NCBI GenBank assembly: GCA_963601185.1
Contig: CAVCEE010000004.1
Location: forward strand, 62,001 to 126,000
DNA: 64,000 bases
Reading direction: 5' to 3'
DNA from: Limisoma sp963601185
Lineage (GTDB): Bacteria; Bacteroidota; Bacteroidia; Bacteroidales; Muribaculaceae
This document shows positions 35,737 through 44,944 of this stretch, piece after piece. Both the position numbers and the translations under genes were made by a program. Under the pieces are notes generated by a model, which did no database searches, was not told the DNA's origin, and saw only the letters and a program-made list of their open reading frames with translations. Position 1 is the first letter of the stretch, and each line of letters begins with the position of its first letter.

Positions 35737-36173
35737 TTTCGTTTGTCAGCGGTAAGGCGTAGAAATTCATCGTAGTTGCGCACATAGTCGTCAGCATCGT
35801 AGATGTCGGAAGCCAGGGTGAGGCACACCGAGCCCGACGAGAAGTTGCGCAACCCCACCCAGATGCCCGGAGCCACATAAAGTCCGATGTTGGAGCGGTT
35901 GAGAGTAACTGTGAGTTTGTTTTTGCCGTCGTCAATCTCAATGTCGAAACTGCCACTTGCGGCGATGATAAACTGGTGGCAGTTGTGGTGGCTGTGACCG
36001 CCACGATCGGTGCCGCCCGGCACGTCGTAGACGTAGAACACCCGGCGCACGTCAAACGGCAGGTTGCCGCCGTTTTCCACCACCGACAGGTTGCCGTTTT
36101 CGTGGTGGTGACGGTCGAGCGTAATCACCCGGCAGTCGTTAAGGCTCGCTGTGGCGTGAGTGTTACTTTTCAT
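35733..36173 (-). CDS. FdtA/QdtA-like 3,4-ketoisomerase (cupin)
   Basis: 146 residues: GGNLPFDVRRVFYVYDVPGGTDRGGHSHHNCHQFIIAASGSF is the beta-bowl cupin signature, and GLYVAPGIWVGLRNFSSGSVCLTLASDIYDADDYVRNYDEF the C-terminal part. The family isomerises dTDP-4-keto-6-deoxyglucose to the 3-keto form. It overlaps the aminotransferase gene by 4 bases and the second cupin gene by 11, so the three are one operon. It is a paralogue of the next gene rather than a duplicate of the same gene. Confidence 0.88.
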   Translation of the reverse strand: MKSNTHATASLNDCRVITLDRHHHENGNLSVVENGGNLPFDVRRVFYVYDVPGGTDRGGHSHHNCHQFIIAASGSFDIEIDDGKNKLTVTLNRSNIGLYVAPGIWVGLRNFSSGSVCLTLASDIYDADDYVRNYDEFLRLTADKRK

Positions 36174-36576
36174 CGGCTAATGCTTTTTTGTACAGGTTGA
36201 AATCTTCGATGTAGTCGTCGGCATCGTAGGGCGTCGACGCAAGGATAAGGGCGACAGAGTTGGTCGAGAAATTATCGAGTTCGCGCCACATCATGCGAGG
36301 CACATAGAGGCCGTAGTAGGAGCGTGCCATGTGGTAGCGGCGCTCCTCCGTCCCGTCGTTGAGCACCACGTCGAAACTCCCCGACAAGGAGATTATCAGT
36401 TCTTCCTGACGGTGGAAGGCGTGGCCGAAACGCTTCTTGCCCCCCGGCACATCATAGACCCAGTAGGTGCGTGCGATGCTGAACGGCAGTCCGTCGCCGT
36501 TTTCCACAAACGAGAGGTTTCCGCGCGGATCGCAGATTTTCGGCAGGTCGATTTGCTTGACTTTCTCAAAACCCAT
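36163..36576 (-). CDS. Second FdtA/QdtA-like 3,4-ketoisomerase (cupin)
   Basis: 137 residues with matching motifs: GDGLPFSIARTYWVYDVPGGKKRFGHAFHRQEELIISLSGSFDVVL and GLYVPRMMWRELDNFSTNSVALILASTPYDADDYIEDF. It starts the operon. The active-site histidine is in HAFHRQ. Two cupins with one aminotransferase could mean two products, a heterodimer, or that one works as a WxcM-type partner. Only the family is certain. Confidence 0.85.
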   Translation of the reverse strand: MGFEKVKQIDLPKICDPRGNLSFVENGDGLPFSIARTYWVYDVPGGKKRFGHAFHRQEELIISLSGSFDVVLNDGTEERRYHMARSYYGLYVPRMMWRELDNFSTNSVALILASTPYDADDYIEDFNLYKKALADEK

Positions 36577-36734
36577 AGTGCAACGGTTGTTTTTGGTTTG
36601 CTCCTACAAAGTAAGGATTTTTCCGCCAATCCTCAAAATCGGGAAAGGAAGAGGAGGATTAACGTCTGCGGTTAAACATTGTTAATTAGAGGGGCAAACC
36701 GCCGGCAACGGAGTCGGTATAGGCACTTTTTGCG

Positions 36735-36742
36735 TATTTTTG
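36735..36742 (+). promoter_or_regulatory. -7 element TATTTTTG before dacB
   Basis: TATTTTTG 100 bases before the dacB start at 36842. The -33 element is not clear. Confidence 0.45.
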
Positions 36743-36841
36743 TGATAAGGAAAGTGCGCCGTAGAGCCCACAGGAGGCTGATTGGCGTGTAAGCCCTAAT
36801 GAAAGAATGTCTTGACTATTAAAACGGGAGATTACCAAGTG

Positions 36842-38359
36842 ATGAAACAATTGCAACACATCATTCTTGTTATTCTACTGATGTCGATAGCGTTTGCCGA
36901 CAACCAGCCCATGCGGGCGGTGACAACCGACGGCAGCGACATCGATACCACAGCCGACACCCTGTCGGCGAAAATGGACTCCGCCATCAATCGGTTTGTG
37001 AACTCAAAAGCCATGACCGGCGCAACTGTGGGCATCTGCGTGATGGACATACAGTCGGGTCGCACTGTGGCTTCATATAACCTCGAACGCCAACTCACCC
37101 CAGCCTCAGTGATGAAACTCGTCACCTCGGCGGCGGCGCTCAAGCAATTCACGCAGAACTACCATTTCCGCACGCGACTGAAAATAACCGGACAGGTTGA
37201 CGAAGACGGAGTGCTCAACGGCGACGTGATTGTGGAAGGCGGCATCGACCCGACGCTCGACTCCAAGCATTTTGCCGACCGCACGACGTTTGTCTCCGCA
37301 GCCGTAGACAACATCAAGTTCTGGGGCATCAAAGCCATCAACGGGTCTATCCGCGCAGAAGAGAAAATTCAGCCGCACAACGCCGTGCCAAAGGAGTGGC
37401 TCGATGAGGATGTGGCGGAGGACTACGGTGCCGGGGTGCATTCGCTGAACTACAACGACAATCTGTTTTCGTTTATCGTTGACACGTCGACCGGGCGTGC
37501 CGTGGTGGTCGACACCGTGCCCCATCTGAGTTCGCTCCAAATTGAGAACCGTATGACCGTTGCCAAACGCGGACGTTTCAGTCCAATCATCCACCGCAAG
37601 AAGAACAGCAACAAGGTTACGCTCAGCGGCGCACTCCGCCGTATGAACGAGCCGATAGAGGCTATAACCACGATGCCGCACCCAGCGGAAGGCCTTTGTG
37701 CCGACCTGAAGGAAACACTTGAGGGCGAGGGCATCCCTGTGAGAGAAAAATCAGTACACACCGACGGCGAGACTACGCAAATAATGTCGTACGAATCGCC
37801 CGTGCTTCCAGAGATACTGCGTTCGTTGCTCTACCGCAGCGACAATATGTATGCCGAGTCGATGCAGCGCAAACTCGGCGAGGTGGTCAACGGCGACCCT
37901 ACGCGCGAAAACGGCGCGAAGATGGTCACAAAGATTGTGAAGCAGTGGGAAATTTCCACCGATAAGGTTTCGCTCTACGACGGCAGCGGACTGAGTCGCA
38001 GCAACAAACTCACACCGCTGTTTCTTGCCAGTGTGCTCCGCTCGGCGGCACGCGACTGGCAGACCGGCGACCTCTTTCCCACCCTTGTGCCGCGTGCCGG
38101 TGTGGACGGCACCGTGCGCAACCTGCTCAAAGGCACGAGTCTTGCCGGAAACATCGCTCTGAAGTCGGGCAGTATGACCGGCGTGAGGAGTTACGCCGGC
38201 TATTTCCCAGCCACGAAGCCGCGCTACGCCGTGGTGCTGATGACCAACAACTACCACTGCAACTACGAGCAACTGTTTGTTGCAATCCAACAACTGATGC
38301 TCGGCATGTTTGAAGATATAGAAGTACCCAACAACCAAACAAACCAACCATCGCTATGA
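36842..38359 (+). CDS. dacB: D-alanyl-D-alanine carboxypeptidase/endopeptidase (PBP4 family)
   Basis: 505 residues, start at 36842 (MKQLQHIILVILL) for a clean signal peptide; the frame is open to 36812 but without a signal. Penicillin-binding motifs: SxxK is S89-V-M-K92 in TPASVMKLVT, SxN is YRSDNMYAESM, and KTG is LKSGSMTGVRSYAGYF. The enzyme trims peptidoglycan cross-links in the periplasm. The stop overlaps the next ATG (ATGA at 38356-38359), so the acidic protein is translationally coupled. Confidence 0.93.
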   Translation: MKQLQHIILVILLMSIAFADNQPMRAVTTDGSDIDTTADTLSAKMDSAINRFVNSKAMTGATVGICVMDIQSGRTVASYNLERQLTPASVMKLVTSAAALKQFTQNYHFRTRLKITGQVDEDGVLNGDVIVEGGIDPTLDSKHFADRTTFVSAAVDNIKFWGIKAINGSIRAEEKIQPHNAVPKEWLDEDVAEDYGAGVHSLNYNDNLFSFIVDTSTGRAVVVDTVPHLSSLQIENRMTVAKRGRFSPIIHRKKNSNKVTLSGALRRMNEPIEAITTMPHPAEGLCADLKETLEGEGIPVREKSVHTDGETTQIMSYESPVLPEILRSLLYRSDNMYAESMQRKLGEVVNGDPTRENGAKMVTKIVKQWEISTDKVSLYDGSGLSRSNKLTPLFLASVLRSAARDWQTGDLFPTLVPRAGVDGTVRNLLKGTSLAGNIALKSGSMTGVRSYAGYFPATKPRYAVVLMTNNYHCNYEQLFVAIQQLMLGMFEDIEVPNNQTNQPSL

Positions 38360-39231
38360 AAACAGCCATACAACAGATGCTCGCCGAGGCATACGAATTG
38401 GAAGGCTTGCTCCTTCTTGCCGACAACCGTGGCGACGACACGCCTGAATATGTACACACCGCCATTGGCGAGAAGATCGACCGCTTGCGCTCGCTCGCCG
38501 TACTTGCCGCGCCGTCAAAGACCGACGACAACGACGACGAGATTATCGGCGTGACCGGGCTGGGGCTGTTTGAGGCAGCCCAGACTGCCGAGCCGGAGTC
38601 GTTTGACGGCAACGATGCCGATGCAGTTACTGCGGAGGACAAACTGTCGCACGAATTGGACGACACTGAGCCTCTGTCACTGATGATCGACACGGAGTTG
38701 GAGGCAGAAAACCCTCAGCCGGAATCCGAAACCGAGGAATTTCCGGCTGAGCCAGAGACTGAGACAGAAACAGAAGAGCCAGAAGCAGAAGAACCGGCGA
38801 CTGAAGAGGTCGACGACATAGGGGAAGTGCCTATCGTTGATGCCGTAATCGCCGAGGCTGAGCCTGTGGAAGAAGTGGCTGAGGAGGAGGATATTCCCGA
38901 AGGAGAGGATGACATAGCGAACGAAGATGAGGAATTTGAGGAAGAACCATACGAAGAGCCGGAAACCGACGAGCCTGTGCGTCTCGACGAGATGCTTCAA
39001 CGCAGCCGGTCGAAGGACCTGAAATCGGCGTTCTCGCTCAACGACACATTCCGCTTCCGCCGCGAACTCTTCTCCAATAGCGGCGCAGAGATGACCGATG
39101 CGCTCCATCTGGTAGAGGCGATGCAGAGTTTCGACGAAGCGGAGGACTACTTCTACGGCGACCTCGGATGGGACCGAGAGTCGGACGACGTGAAAGATTT
39201 TATGGCAATAATAAAGAATCATTTCCTATAG
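38356..39231 (+). CDS. Acidic protein of unknown function between dacB and rsmI
   Basis: 291 residues. N-terminal ~50 residues are helical (MKTAIQQMLAEAYELEGLLLLADN), the middle (~95-215) is a long low-complexity stretch of glutamate, aspartate, proline and threonine, and the last ~75 are conserved in feel (FSLNDTFRFRRELFSN ... ALHLVEAMQSFDEAEDYFYGDLGW ... FMAIIKNHF). No signal peptide and no named family. Coupled to dacB by ATGA; rsmI starts 4 bases after its stop. Confidence 0.75.
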   Translation: MKTAIQQMLAEAYELEGLLLLADNRGDDTPEYVHTAIGEKIDRLRSLAVLAAPSKTDDNDDEIIGVTGLGLFEAAQTAEPESFDGNDADAVTAEDKLSHELDDTEPLSLMIDTELEAENPQPESETEEFPAEPETETETEEPEAEEPATEEVDDIGEVPIVDAVIAEAEPVEEVAEEEDIPEGEDDIANEDEEFEEEPYEEPETDEPVRLDEMLQRSRSKDLKSAFSLNDTFRFRRELFSNSGAEMTDALHLVEAMQSFDEAEDYFYGDLGWDRESDDVKDFMAIIKNHFL

Positions 39232-39235
39232 TAAA

Positions 39236-40000
39236 ATGGCACAGAAACCTACAGCAGAAGCCAGCACGCTCTATGTAGTGCCTACGCCGGTGGGCAACCT
39301 CGACGATATGACTGTGCGTGCAGTGTCGGTGCTCAAGGAGGTTGACACTATCCTCGCCGAGGACACTCGCACCAGTGCCGTGCTGATGAAGCATTTCGGC
39401 ATACAGACGCGTATGCAGAGCCACCACAAGTTCAACGAGCACGAAACGGCGGCGGCTGTGGCAATGCGCCTCAAGGGCGGCGAAAGGATTGCCCTGGTGT
39501 CGGATGCTGGTACACCTGCCATCTCCGACCCGGGATTTATGCTCGTGAGGGAATGCCGGCGCATAGGCGTGAAGGTGGAATGTCTGCCGGGGGCGACGGC
39601 TTTCGTGCCGGCGCTGGTCGACAGCGGTCTGCCGTGCGACAAATTCTGCTTCGAGGGTTTCCTGCCACAGAAGAAAGGACGGTCAACACGATTGGCGGAA
39701 TTGAGCGAAGAGCCGCGCACGATCATCTTCTACGAGTCGCCGCTGCGGCTTGTAAAGACCCTTACGCAACTCACCGAGGCTTTCGGCGCTGACCGCGAGG
39801 CAAGTGTGAGCCGCGAAATCTCGAAACTGCACGAGGAAACAGTGCGAGGTACGTTAAATGAACTTAAAGAGCATTTTTCCGTAAACGAACCGCGCGGCGA
39901 AATCGTTATAGTAGTGTCGGGCAAGAAAGAAGAGAAAAGTCCGACAAAGAGAGACAAATATGCACAATTTAAGAACGTAAAAAATCAGAATTTACTATGA
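39236..40000 (+). CDS. rsmI: 16S rRNA (cytidine1402-2'-O)-methyltransferase
   Basis: 254 residues. The SAM-binding motifs VPTPVGNLDDMTVRAV, ILAEDTRTSAVLMKHFGI, HKFNEHETAAAVAMRL and ALVSDAGTPAISDPGFMLVRECR, then PGATAFVPALVDSGLP, identify RsmI. It methylates C1402 in the decoding site. The stop overlaps the next ATG (ATGA at 39997-40000). The C-terminus has a basic tail after the conserved fold. Confidence 0.96.
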   Translation: MAQKPTAEASTLYVVPTPVGNLDDMTVRAVSVLKEVDTILAEDTRTSAVLMKHFGIQTRMQSHHKFNEHETAAAVAMRLKGGERIALVSDAGTPAISDPGFMLVRECRRIGVKVECLPGATAFVPALVDSGLPCDKFCFEGFLPQKKGRSTRLAELSEEPRTIIFYESPLRLVKTLTQLTEAFGADREASVSREISKLHEETVRGTLNELKEHFSVNEPRGEIVIVVSGKKEEKSPTKRDKYAQFKNVKNQNLL

Positions 40001-40848
40001 AGAAGGTTATGATTTTCGCACTCGCCTTGGCAGGCGTTATGGTTGCCTGCAACGGCAAATCAGGATCGGAGAACGATTCTACGAATGTTGACCAAACCGA
40101 CATCTCAAGTGTCGAGGGTCAGCGCGACAGTTTGATGAACCTTATCGGCGACATCAGCCAAAACCTCATCGAGGTTAACCGTATGGAGAACATCCTCGTG
40201 AGCGGCGATTTCAAAGATACTCCCGACAAGCGTCAGGAGATTATTGCCAACATCGCTGCACTCCGTCAGGAACTCGACGCACGCAAGCAGGCTCTTGAGG
40301 AGTTGGAAAAGAAACTGAAATCGTCGAACGCCTACACTTCAAAACTGCAAAAGACAATCGAGTCGCAGAAGCAACTCATCGAGGAGCAGGCTCAGAAGAT
40401 TCAGCAACTTGAGGACGCTCTCGCCGACGCTAATGTGAAGATTTCTGACCTCAACCAGAATGTGGAGAACCTCAACACTCAGGTTTCTACAGTGACTGAG
40501 GAGCGCAACGCCGAGACTCAACGTGCAGACAAGGCTACCGACGAACTCAACATCTGCTACTACGTTTGCGGTACGAACAAGGAGTTGAAGGAGCACAAGA
40601 TTCTCGAAAAGAAATTCTTGGGCAAGACCAAGACAATGGAAGGCGACTTCGACCACTCTTACTTCACAAAGGCTGACAAGCGCAACCTCAGCGAGGTGAA
40701 TACTTACGCAAAATCAGCGAAACTGATGACGTCTCATCCTGCTGATTCCTACAGCATCGAGACAGTAAACGGCTCTGCCGTAGTCAAGATTAAGAATGCC
40801 AGCAAGTTCTGGGAAAAATCCAACTTCTTGGTAATTCAGACGAAATGA
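39997..40848 (+). CDS. Coiled-coil lipoprotein (possible Cbp1-type)
   Basis: 283 residues; lipobox VACNG gives an acylated cysteine near residue 18. Residues ~85-180 are a long coiled coil (LDARKQALEELEKKLK, TLQKTIESQKQLIEEQ-like), and the C-terminal ~90 residues are globular (CYYVCGTNKELKEHKILEKKFLGKTKTMEGDF). From memory this resembles a Bacteroides collagen-binding family called Cbp1; that is unverified. It is coupled to rsmI by overlap and ends the operon. Confidence 0.75.
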   Translation: MKKVMIFALALAGVMVACNGKSGSENDSTNVDQTDISSVEGQRDSLMNLIGDISQNLIEVNRMENILVSGDFKDTPDKRQEIIANIAALRQELDARKQALEELEKKLKSSNAYTSKLQKTIESQKQLIEEQAQKIQQLEDALADANVKISDLNQNVENLNTQVSTVTEERNAETQRADKATDELNICYYVCGTNKELKEHKILEKKFLGKTKTMEGDFDHSYFTKADKRNLSEVNTYAKSAKLMTSHPADSYSIETVNGSAVVKIKNASKFWEKSNFLVIQTK

Positions 40849-41094
40849 TAGCCGATCCGTGAATCCCTTCCCCTGGATTCTTTGGTTATCTTACATTCCC
40901 CATTTTTATAGAATCAGTGGTGTCGTGCATGTGAATGTACGGCACCACTACTTTTTTGTCGTTTTTCCAAAAATAATCTAGCCAATAGAGTGCGATAGAC
41001 AAATATTTCTTACATTTACACCCAGCAAGCCGTTTCGCACTTCGGCATTGCCAGACTATGACCACGCAACTACGAACCTAACAATTTTGACATT

Positions 41095-42552
41095 ATGAAT
41101 CCTACTCACTACAAAGAAGAGGTCGCACGATGCCTCCTTTGCGAAAACGCACCTTGCAGCGCCGCCTGCACCCACGGCGACCCGGCACGTATGCTCCGCG
41201 CTGTCCGTTTCGACAACGATGCCAACGCCCGCAAATGGATTGCCGGATGCACCGCCGACGACTTCGCTGCCGCCGAAGCGGCTTGCATCCACTACGACCG
41301 TCCTCTTCGCATCCGCGAGATAGCCGAATGCCTCGCCGCGCCCATTGAGGAAGCCGCAAGTCAGAAGCCGTCACTTGCCATCGAATTCTGCGGTCTGAAA
41401 TGCGAGAATCCGTTTTTCCTCGCATCGTCAGCCATCTGTACCAACTATGAGATGGTGGCACGGGCATTCGATATGGGATGGGCTGGCGTTTACTACAAGA
41501 CCATCTGTCTGGAGGACATCCGCGAGGTGTCGCCTCGCTTCGACTCCGTGTGCGAACACGGCGATGTAGGCAAGTTCTACGGCTTCCGCAATATGGAGCA
41601 ACTGAGCGAAAACGCAGCAGAGGTGGATTTCGACATACTTAGCCGCCTGAAAAAGGACTATCCCGGCAAAATCGTCATAGCGAGCATTATGGGGCAGTCG
41701 CTCAAGGACTGGGCGGACCTTGCCCACATGGCAGAGGATGCCGGTGTCGATGCCGTGGAACTGAACTTCTCCTGTCCGCAGATGGGACTTGAGGGAATGG
41801 GCAGCGACGTGGGGCAGAACATCGAATTGGTGATGTACTACACCTCATACGTTAAACGCCGCGTCAATATCCCAGTCATTGCCAAGATGACACCCAACAT
41901 CACTCAAATCAACGGCCCGGCAGTGGCTGCGGCTCTTGCCAACGCCGATGCCATCTCTGCTATTAACACCATCAAGAGCGTCACGATGAGCGACTCGTCG
42001 ATGGTGTCGCACCAGCGCACCATCTCCGGCTACTCCGGTCGCGCTGTCAAGCCAATCGCCCTGCGCTACATCCTTGAGATGGCAAAGAACCCTATCCTCG
42101 AATACACTCCGCTGAGCGGCATCGGAGGCATCGAGACGTGGAAAGACGCACTGGAGTTCCTGCAACTCGGCTGCACCAACCTGCAAGTGTGCACATCGGT
42201 GATGCAGTACGGCTTCCGCATCATCGACGACCTCATCGAGGGTCTGCAAACCTATATGGCGAGCCGCAATCTGAAGAACCTCGACAGTATCATCGGCGAA
42301 GAACTCAAGAACTTTGTTCTCCCGTCGCAGATGGACCGCGACACAGTAGTGTTCCCACAACTGGACAAGGCTGCGTGCATCGGCTGTGGCAGATGCCACA
42401 TCTCGTGCAGCGATGGCGGACACCAGGCGATAACTCTCGGCGACGACCGCAAGCCGCGCATCAACGGCTCGAAGTGCGTAGGCTGTCTGCTCTGTCTCCA
42501 CGTATGCCCGGTCAACGCCATCAAGCCATCCAAGCGCATACAGAAAAAATAA
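41095..42552 (+). CDS. PreA-like dihydropyrimidine dehydrogenase subunit with an extra N-terminal cysteine cluster
   Basis: 485 residues. Residues 1-75 carry CLLCENAPCSAAC, a cluster seen in PreT/GltD-type N-terminal domains. The body (~95-400) is a DHOD-like FMN barrel: KCENPFFLASSAICTNYEM, SIMGQSLKDW, AVELNFSCPQMG. C-terminal ferredoxin domain: ACIGCGRCHISC and GSKCVGCLLCLHVCPVNAI. PreA usually works with PreT to reduce uracil/thymine with NADH; no preT is here. The electron donor is therefore unclear. It has no visible operon partners; a bidirectional terminator follows. Confidence 0.88.
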   Translation: MNPTHYKEEVARCLLCENAPCSAACTHGDPARMLRAVRFDNDANARKWIAGCTADDFAAAEAACIHYDRPLRIREIAECLAAPIEEAASQKPSLAIEFCGLKCENPFFLASSAICTNYEMVARAFDMGWAGVYYKTICLEDIREVSPRFDSVCEHGDVGKFYGFRNMEQLSENAAEVDFDILSRLKKDYPGKIVIASIMGQSLKDWADLAHMAEDAGVDAVELNFSCPQMGLEGMGSDVGQNIELVMYYTSYVKRRVNIPVIAKMTPNITQINGPAVAAALANADAISAINTIKSVTMSDSSMVSHQRTISGYSGRAVKPIALRYILEMAKNPILEYTPLSGIGGIETWKDALEFLQLGCTNLQVCTSVMQYGFRIIDDLIEGLQTYMASRNLKNLDSIIGEELKNFVLPSQMDRDTVVFPQLDKAACIGCGRCHISCSDGGHQAITLGDDRKPRINGSKCVGCLLCLHVCPVNAIKPSKRIQKK

Positions 42553-42669
42553 GCATGCGCTATATTTGCAGAAATCAATCATCTTTTATGCCGATTGGAT
42601 ATGGAAAATCCGTGCTCGACTATTTCAAAATCCGTATTGAATAAACAATGTCTTTGACAAATGAAAAAA

Positions 42670-42691
42670 GGCTGCGCCTGTGGGTGCAGCC
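42670..42691. terminator. Bidirectional terminator between preA-like gene and lpxA
   Basis: 9-bp stem GGCTGCGCC / GGTGCAGCC (one G-U), loop TGTG, A-run before and T-run after, so it works for both converging genes. Confidence 0.9.
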
Positions 42692-42724
42692 TTTTTTGCG
42701 GGTCTATACTTTAGGTAGAGTGTC

Positions 42725-43516
42725 TTAGTAGACGTCAAGTTTTGGAAGGGCAACGAGTTTGTTGTCGTTCGCCTTGATGAAGTCCAGAATGTCCTGACGC
42801 ACGGGCGAGTCCTGGATGTCCTCCTGGATGCGCTTCACGGCGTTGAACAGCGAGATGTTGCACTGATACACGTGGCGGTAAGCCTTTGCAATGTCATCGA
42901 TGTTCTCCTCTGTGAAGTTGTTCTTGTAGCGCATAATGGTGGCATTTACGCCATAGTACACAGCAGGGTTGTGGGCAAGGATGACGAACGGAGGCACATT
43001 GCCCGACACGCGGCATCCACCCTTGATGAATGCCCACTTGCCGATGTGGCTCTTTTCAAACACCTTGACACCGGTGGAAAGGATTGTGCAACTGTCGATT
43101 TCCACGTCGCCGGAGATGTCTACACTGTTGCCAATCACGCAGTGGTCGCCCACTACGGAGTCGTGACCGATGTGCGACTCAGCCAGCACAAACGTGTCGG
43201 CTCCGATCTTGGTGCTGCCACCTTCGTGGATGCTGCGGTTGATAATTGCCATCTCACGAATCACGGTGTTGTCACCGATTTCCGTAAACGACTTTTCGCC
43301 CTTCCAACGGAAGTCCTGCGGCGCAGCGCTGACGATTGCACCGTTGTAGACCTTCACATTCTTGCCGAGGCGTGCGCCTGCCATAATGCTCGCGTGGGGC
43401 ATCACTACGCTGCCGTCGCCAATCTCGACGTGCTTGTCGACGAATGCGAAAGGATAGATTGTTACGTCGTTGCCCAATTTTGCCTCTGGGTCGACGAATG
43501 CCAATGGACTGATCAT
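42725..43516 (-). CDS. lpxA: UDP-N-acetylglucosamine O-acyltransferase
   Basis: 263 residues. The N-terminal left-handed beta-helix hexapeptide repeats (DVTIYPFAFVD, IGDGSVVMPHASIM, IGADTFVLAESHIGHDSVVGDHC) are followed by the typical LpxA C-terminus (AKAYRHVYQCNISLF). It starts lipid A biosynthesis by acylating UDP-GlcNAc. It comes 28 bases after the efflux outer membrane gene, so it is probably transcribed with the efflux operon. waaA, a later step, is at 21.6 kb. Confidence 0.95.
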   Translation of the reverse strand: MISPLAFVDPEAKLGNDVTIYPFAFVDKHVEIGDGSVVMPHASIMAGARLGKNVKVYNGAIVSAAPQDFRWKGEKSFTEIGDNTVIREMAIINRSIHEGGSTKIGADTFVLAESHIGHDSVVGDHCVIGNSVDISGDVEIDSCTILSTGVKVFEKSHIGKWAFIKGGCRVSGNVPPFVILAHNPAVYYGVNATIMRYKNNFTEENIDDIAKAYRHVYQCNISLFNAVKRIQEDIQDSPVRQDILDFIKANDNKLVALPKLDVY

Positions 43517-43544
43517 AGTTTTTTCACTTTATGGTATTAATATT

Positions 43545-44930
43545 TTAGCGTCCGCCGCCGAGAGCCTGGTAGAGGCTGATGGCTGCCTGACGTACTTGTA
43601 GTTCACATTGCAGTTGCGACATCTGCGCGCTGAGCAACGACTGCTGTGCGGTGAGCACTTCCAGATAGGTGGCGGTGCTGTACTTCATCAAGTCGTTGTT
43701 GTATTCCACAGCCTTCGACAACTGGTTTACCTGCTCTCCGAGCATCTCGCTGCGCACTTTGTTCTTGTTGTAACTTACAAGTGCGTCCGACACCTCTGCA
43801 CCGGCTGAAAGCACGGTGTACTCGAAGTTGTTGAGAGCCTGTTGCTGCTGTGCCTTCGCTGCCTTGAGGGTGGCGATGTTGCGGCCGCGGCTGAACAACG
43901 GAGCGGTGAGTTGTCCGGCGAGTTGGTAGAACCACTGTCCGGGGTTGGAAATCATCGAGCCGAGGAGGTTGGTAAAACCGCCCGTGGCAGAAATCGTGAG
44001 ACTCGGATAGAACGCTGCGCGCGCCTGATTGGTGGCGTAGTAGGCAACGGCAAATGCCTGCTCTGATGCCTGTACGTCGGGACGGGCTGCGAGGTAGACC
44101 ATAGGCACGCCCTGTTCCATATATTCAGGGAACTTAGGCTCGTAGGACGAGTCAACAACCCACGTCTGTGCCGGACGGTTGAGCAGCAGCGACAGCGAGT
44201 TGTTGGCGCTGTGGAGCGACTCCTCTACTTGTGGGATAGTGGCGAGAAGGCTTGCGTAGTTGGCCTTGCTTTGCACCACTGCCACTTCGTTGTAGCGGCC
44301 AGCCTCTTTCAAGTCCTGCATCGTCTTGATGCTTTCCTGCCAGATGGTCGACGTTTCGTTGAGGATCTGCAACTCGCGCTGAAGCATTGCTATGGTATAG
44401 TAGCAGTTTGCCACGCCGCTGATAATCTGTGCGCGTGCCGCCTGCTGGTAAGCCTCGCTTTGGAGCACTTGCGCCTGTGCGCTGCGCTTGGTGTTGAGGA
44501 GTTTGCCGAAGATGTCGATTTCCCAACTTGCCGTTGCCGGAATCGTGTACGACCAAGAGTCCTTGGTAATCTTCGAACCGCCGTAACTTGCAGTGCCTCC
44601 GTTAGGGGCAAGCGTTACGCTCGGCAGATAACTCAATTTCGCGCCCTGCAACTGTGCGTTGGCGATTTCAACATTGAGGCGTGCGTTTTCCAGATTGACG
44701 TTGTTGTCGAGGGCAATCTGGATGAGAGCCTGCAATTGAGGGTCGGTAAACACCTGATCCCATTTGAGGTTGCCGAGGGCTGTAGAGTCGACGGCCTCCT
44801 TCTGTGCAGCAGCCACCTCGCCGGCGATGCCTTCCTCCGGCATCTCGAATTTCTTGTAGATGTGGCAGCTTGCCGTCGTAGTGGCGATTGCCACTACGAG
44901 AGCTGCGCTAAGTATTTTGCTTTTGTTCAT
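43545..44930 (-). CDS. Outer membrane efflux protein (TolC/OprM type)
   Basis: 461 residues with a lipoprotein signal (TTASCHIYKKFEMPEEG). The two OEP repeats are visible, e.g. LNVEIANAQLQGAKLSYLPSVTLAPNGG and RAAFYPSLTISATGGFTNLLGSM, and the NodT family ending. It is the channel of a tripartite RND pump with the permease and adaptor genes upstream. The gap from the permease stop is 14 bases. Confidence 0.94.
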   Translation of the reverse strand: MNKSKILSAALVVAIATTTASCHIYKKFEMPEEGIAGEVAAAQKEAVDSTALGNLKWDQVFTDPQLQALIQIALDNNVNLENARLNVEIANAQLQGAKLSYLPSVTLAPNGGTASYGGSKITKDSWSYTIPATASWEIDIFGKLLNTKRSAQAQVLQSEAYQQAARAQIISGVANCYYTIAMLQRELQILNETSTIWQESIKTMQDLKEAGRYNEVAVVQSKANYASLLATIPQVEESLHSANNSLSLLLNRPAQTWVVDSSYEPKFPEYMEQGVPMVYLAARPDVQASEQAFAVAYYATNQARAAFYPSLTISATGGFTNLLGSMISNPGQWFYQLAGQLTAPLFSRGRNIATLKAAKAQQQQALNNFEYTVLSAGAEVSDALVSYNKNKVRSEMLGEQVNQLSKAVEYNNDLMKYSTATYLEVLTAQQSLLSAQMSQLQCELQVRQAAISLYQALGGGR

Positions 44931-44944
44931 TGATTACAATTTTA

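Noticed and set aside
34609..36576. Complete dTDP-Fuc3N or Qui3N pathway
   Set aside because: No rmlA, rmlB or acetyltransferase is in the window.
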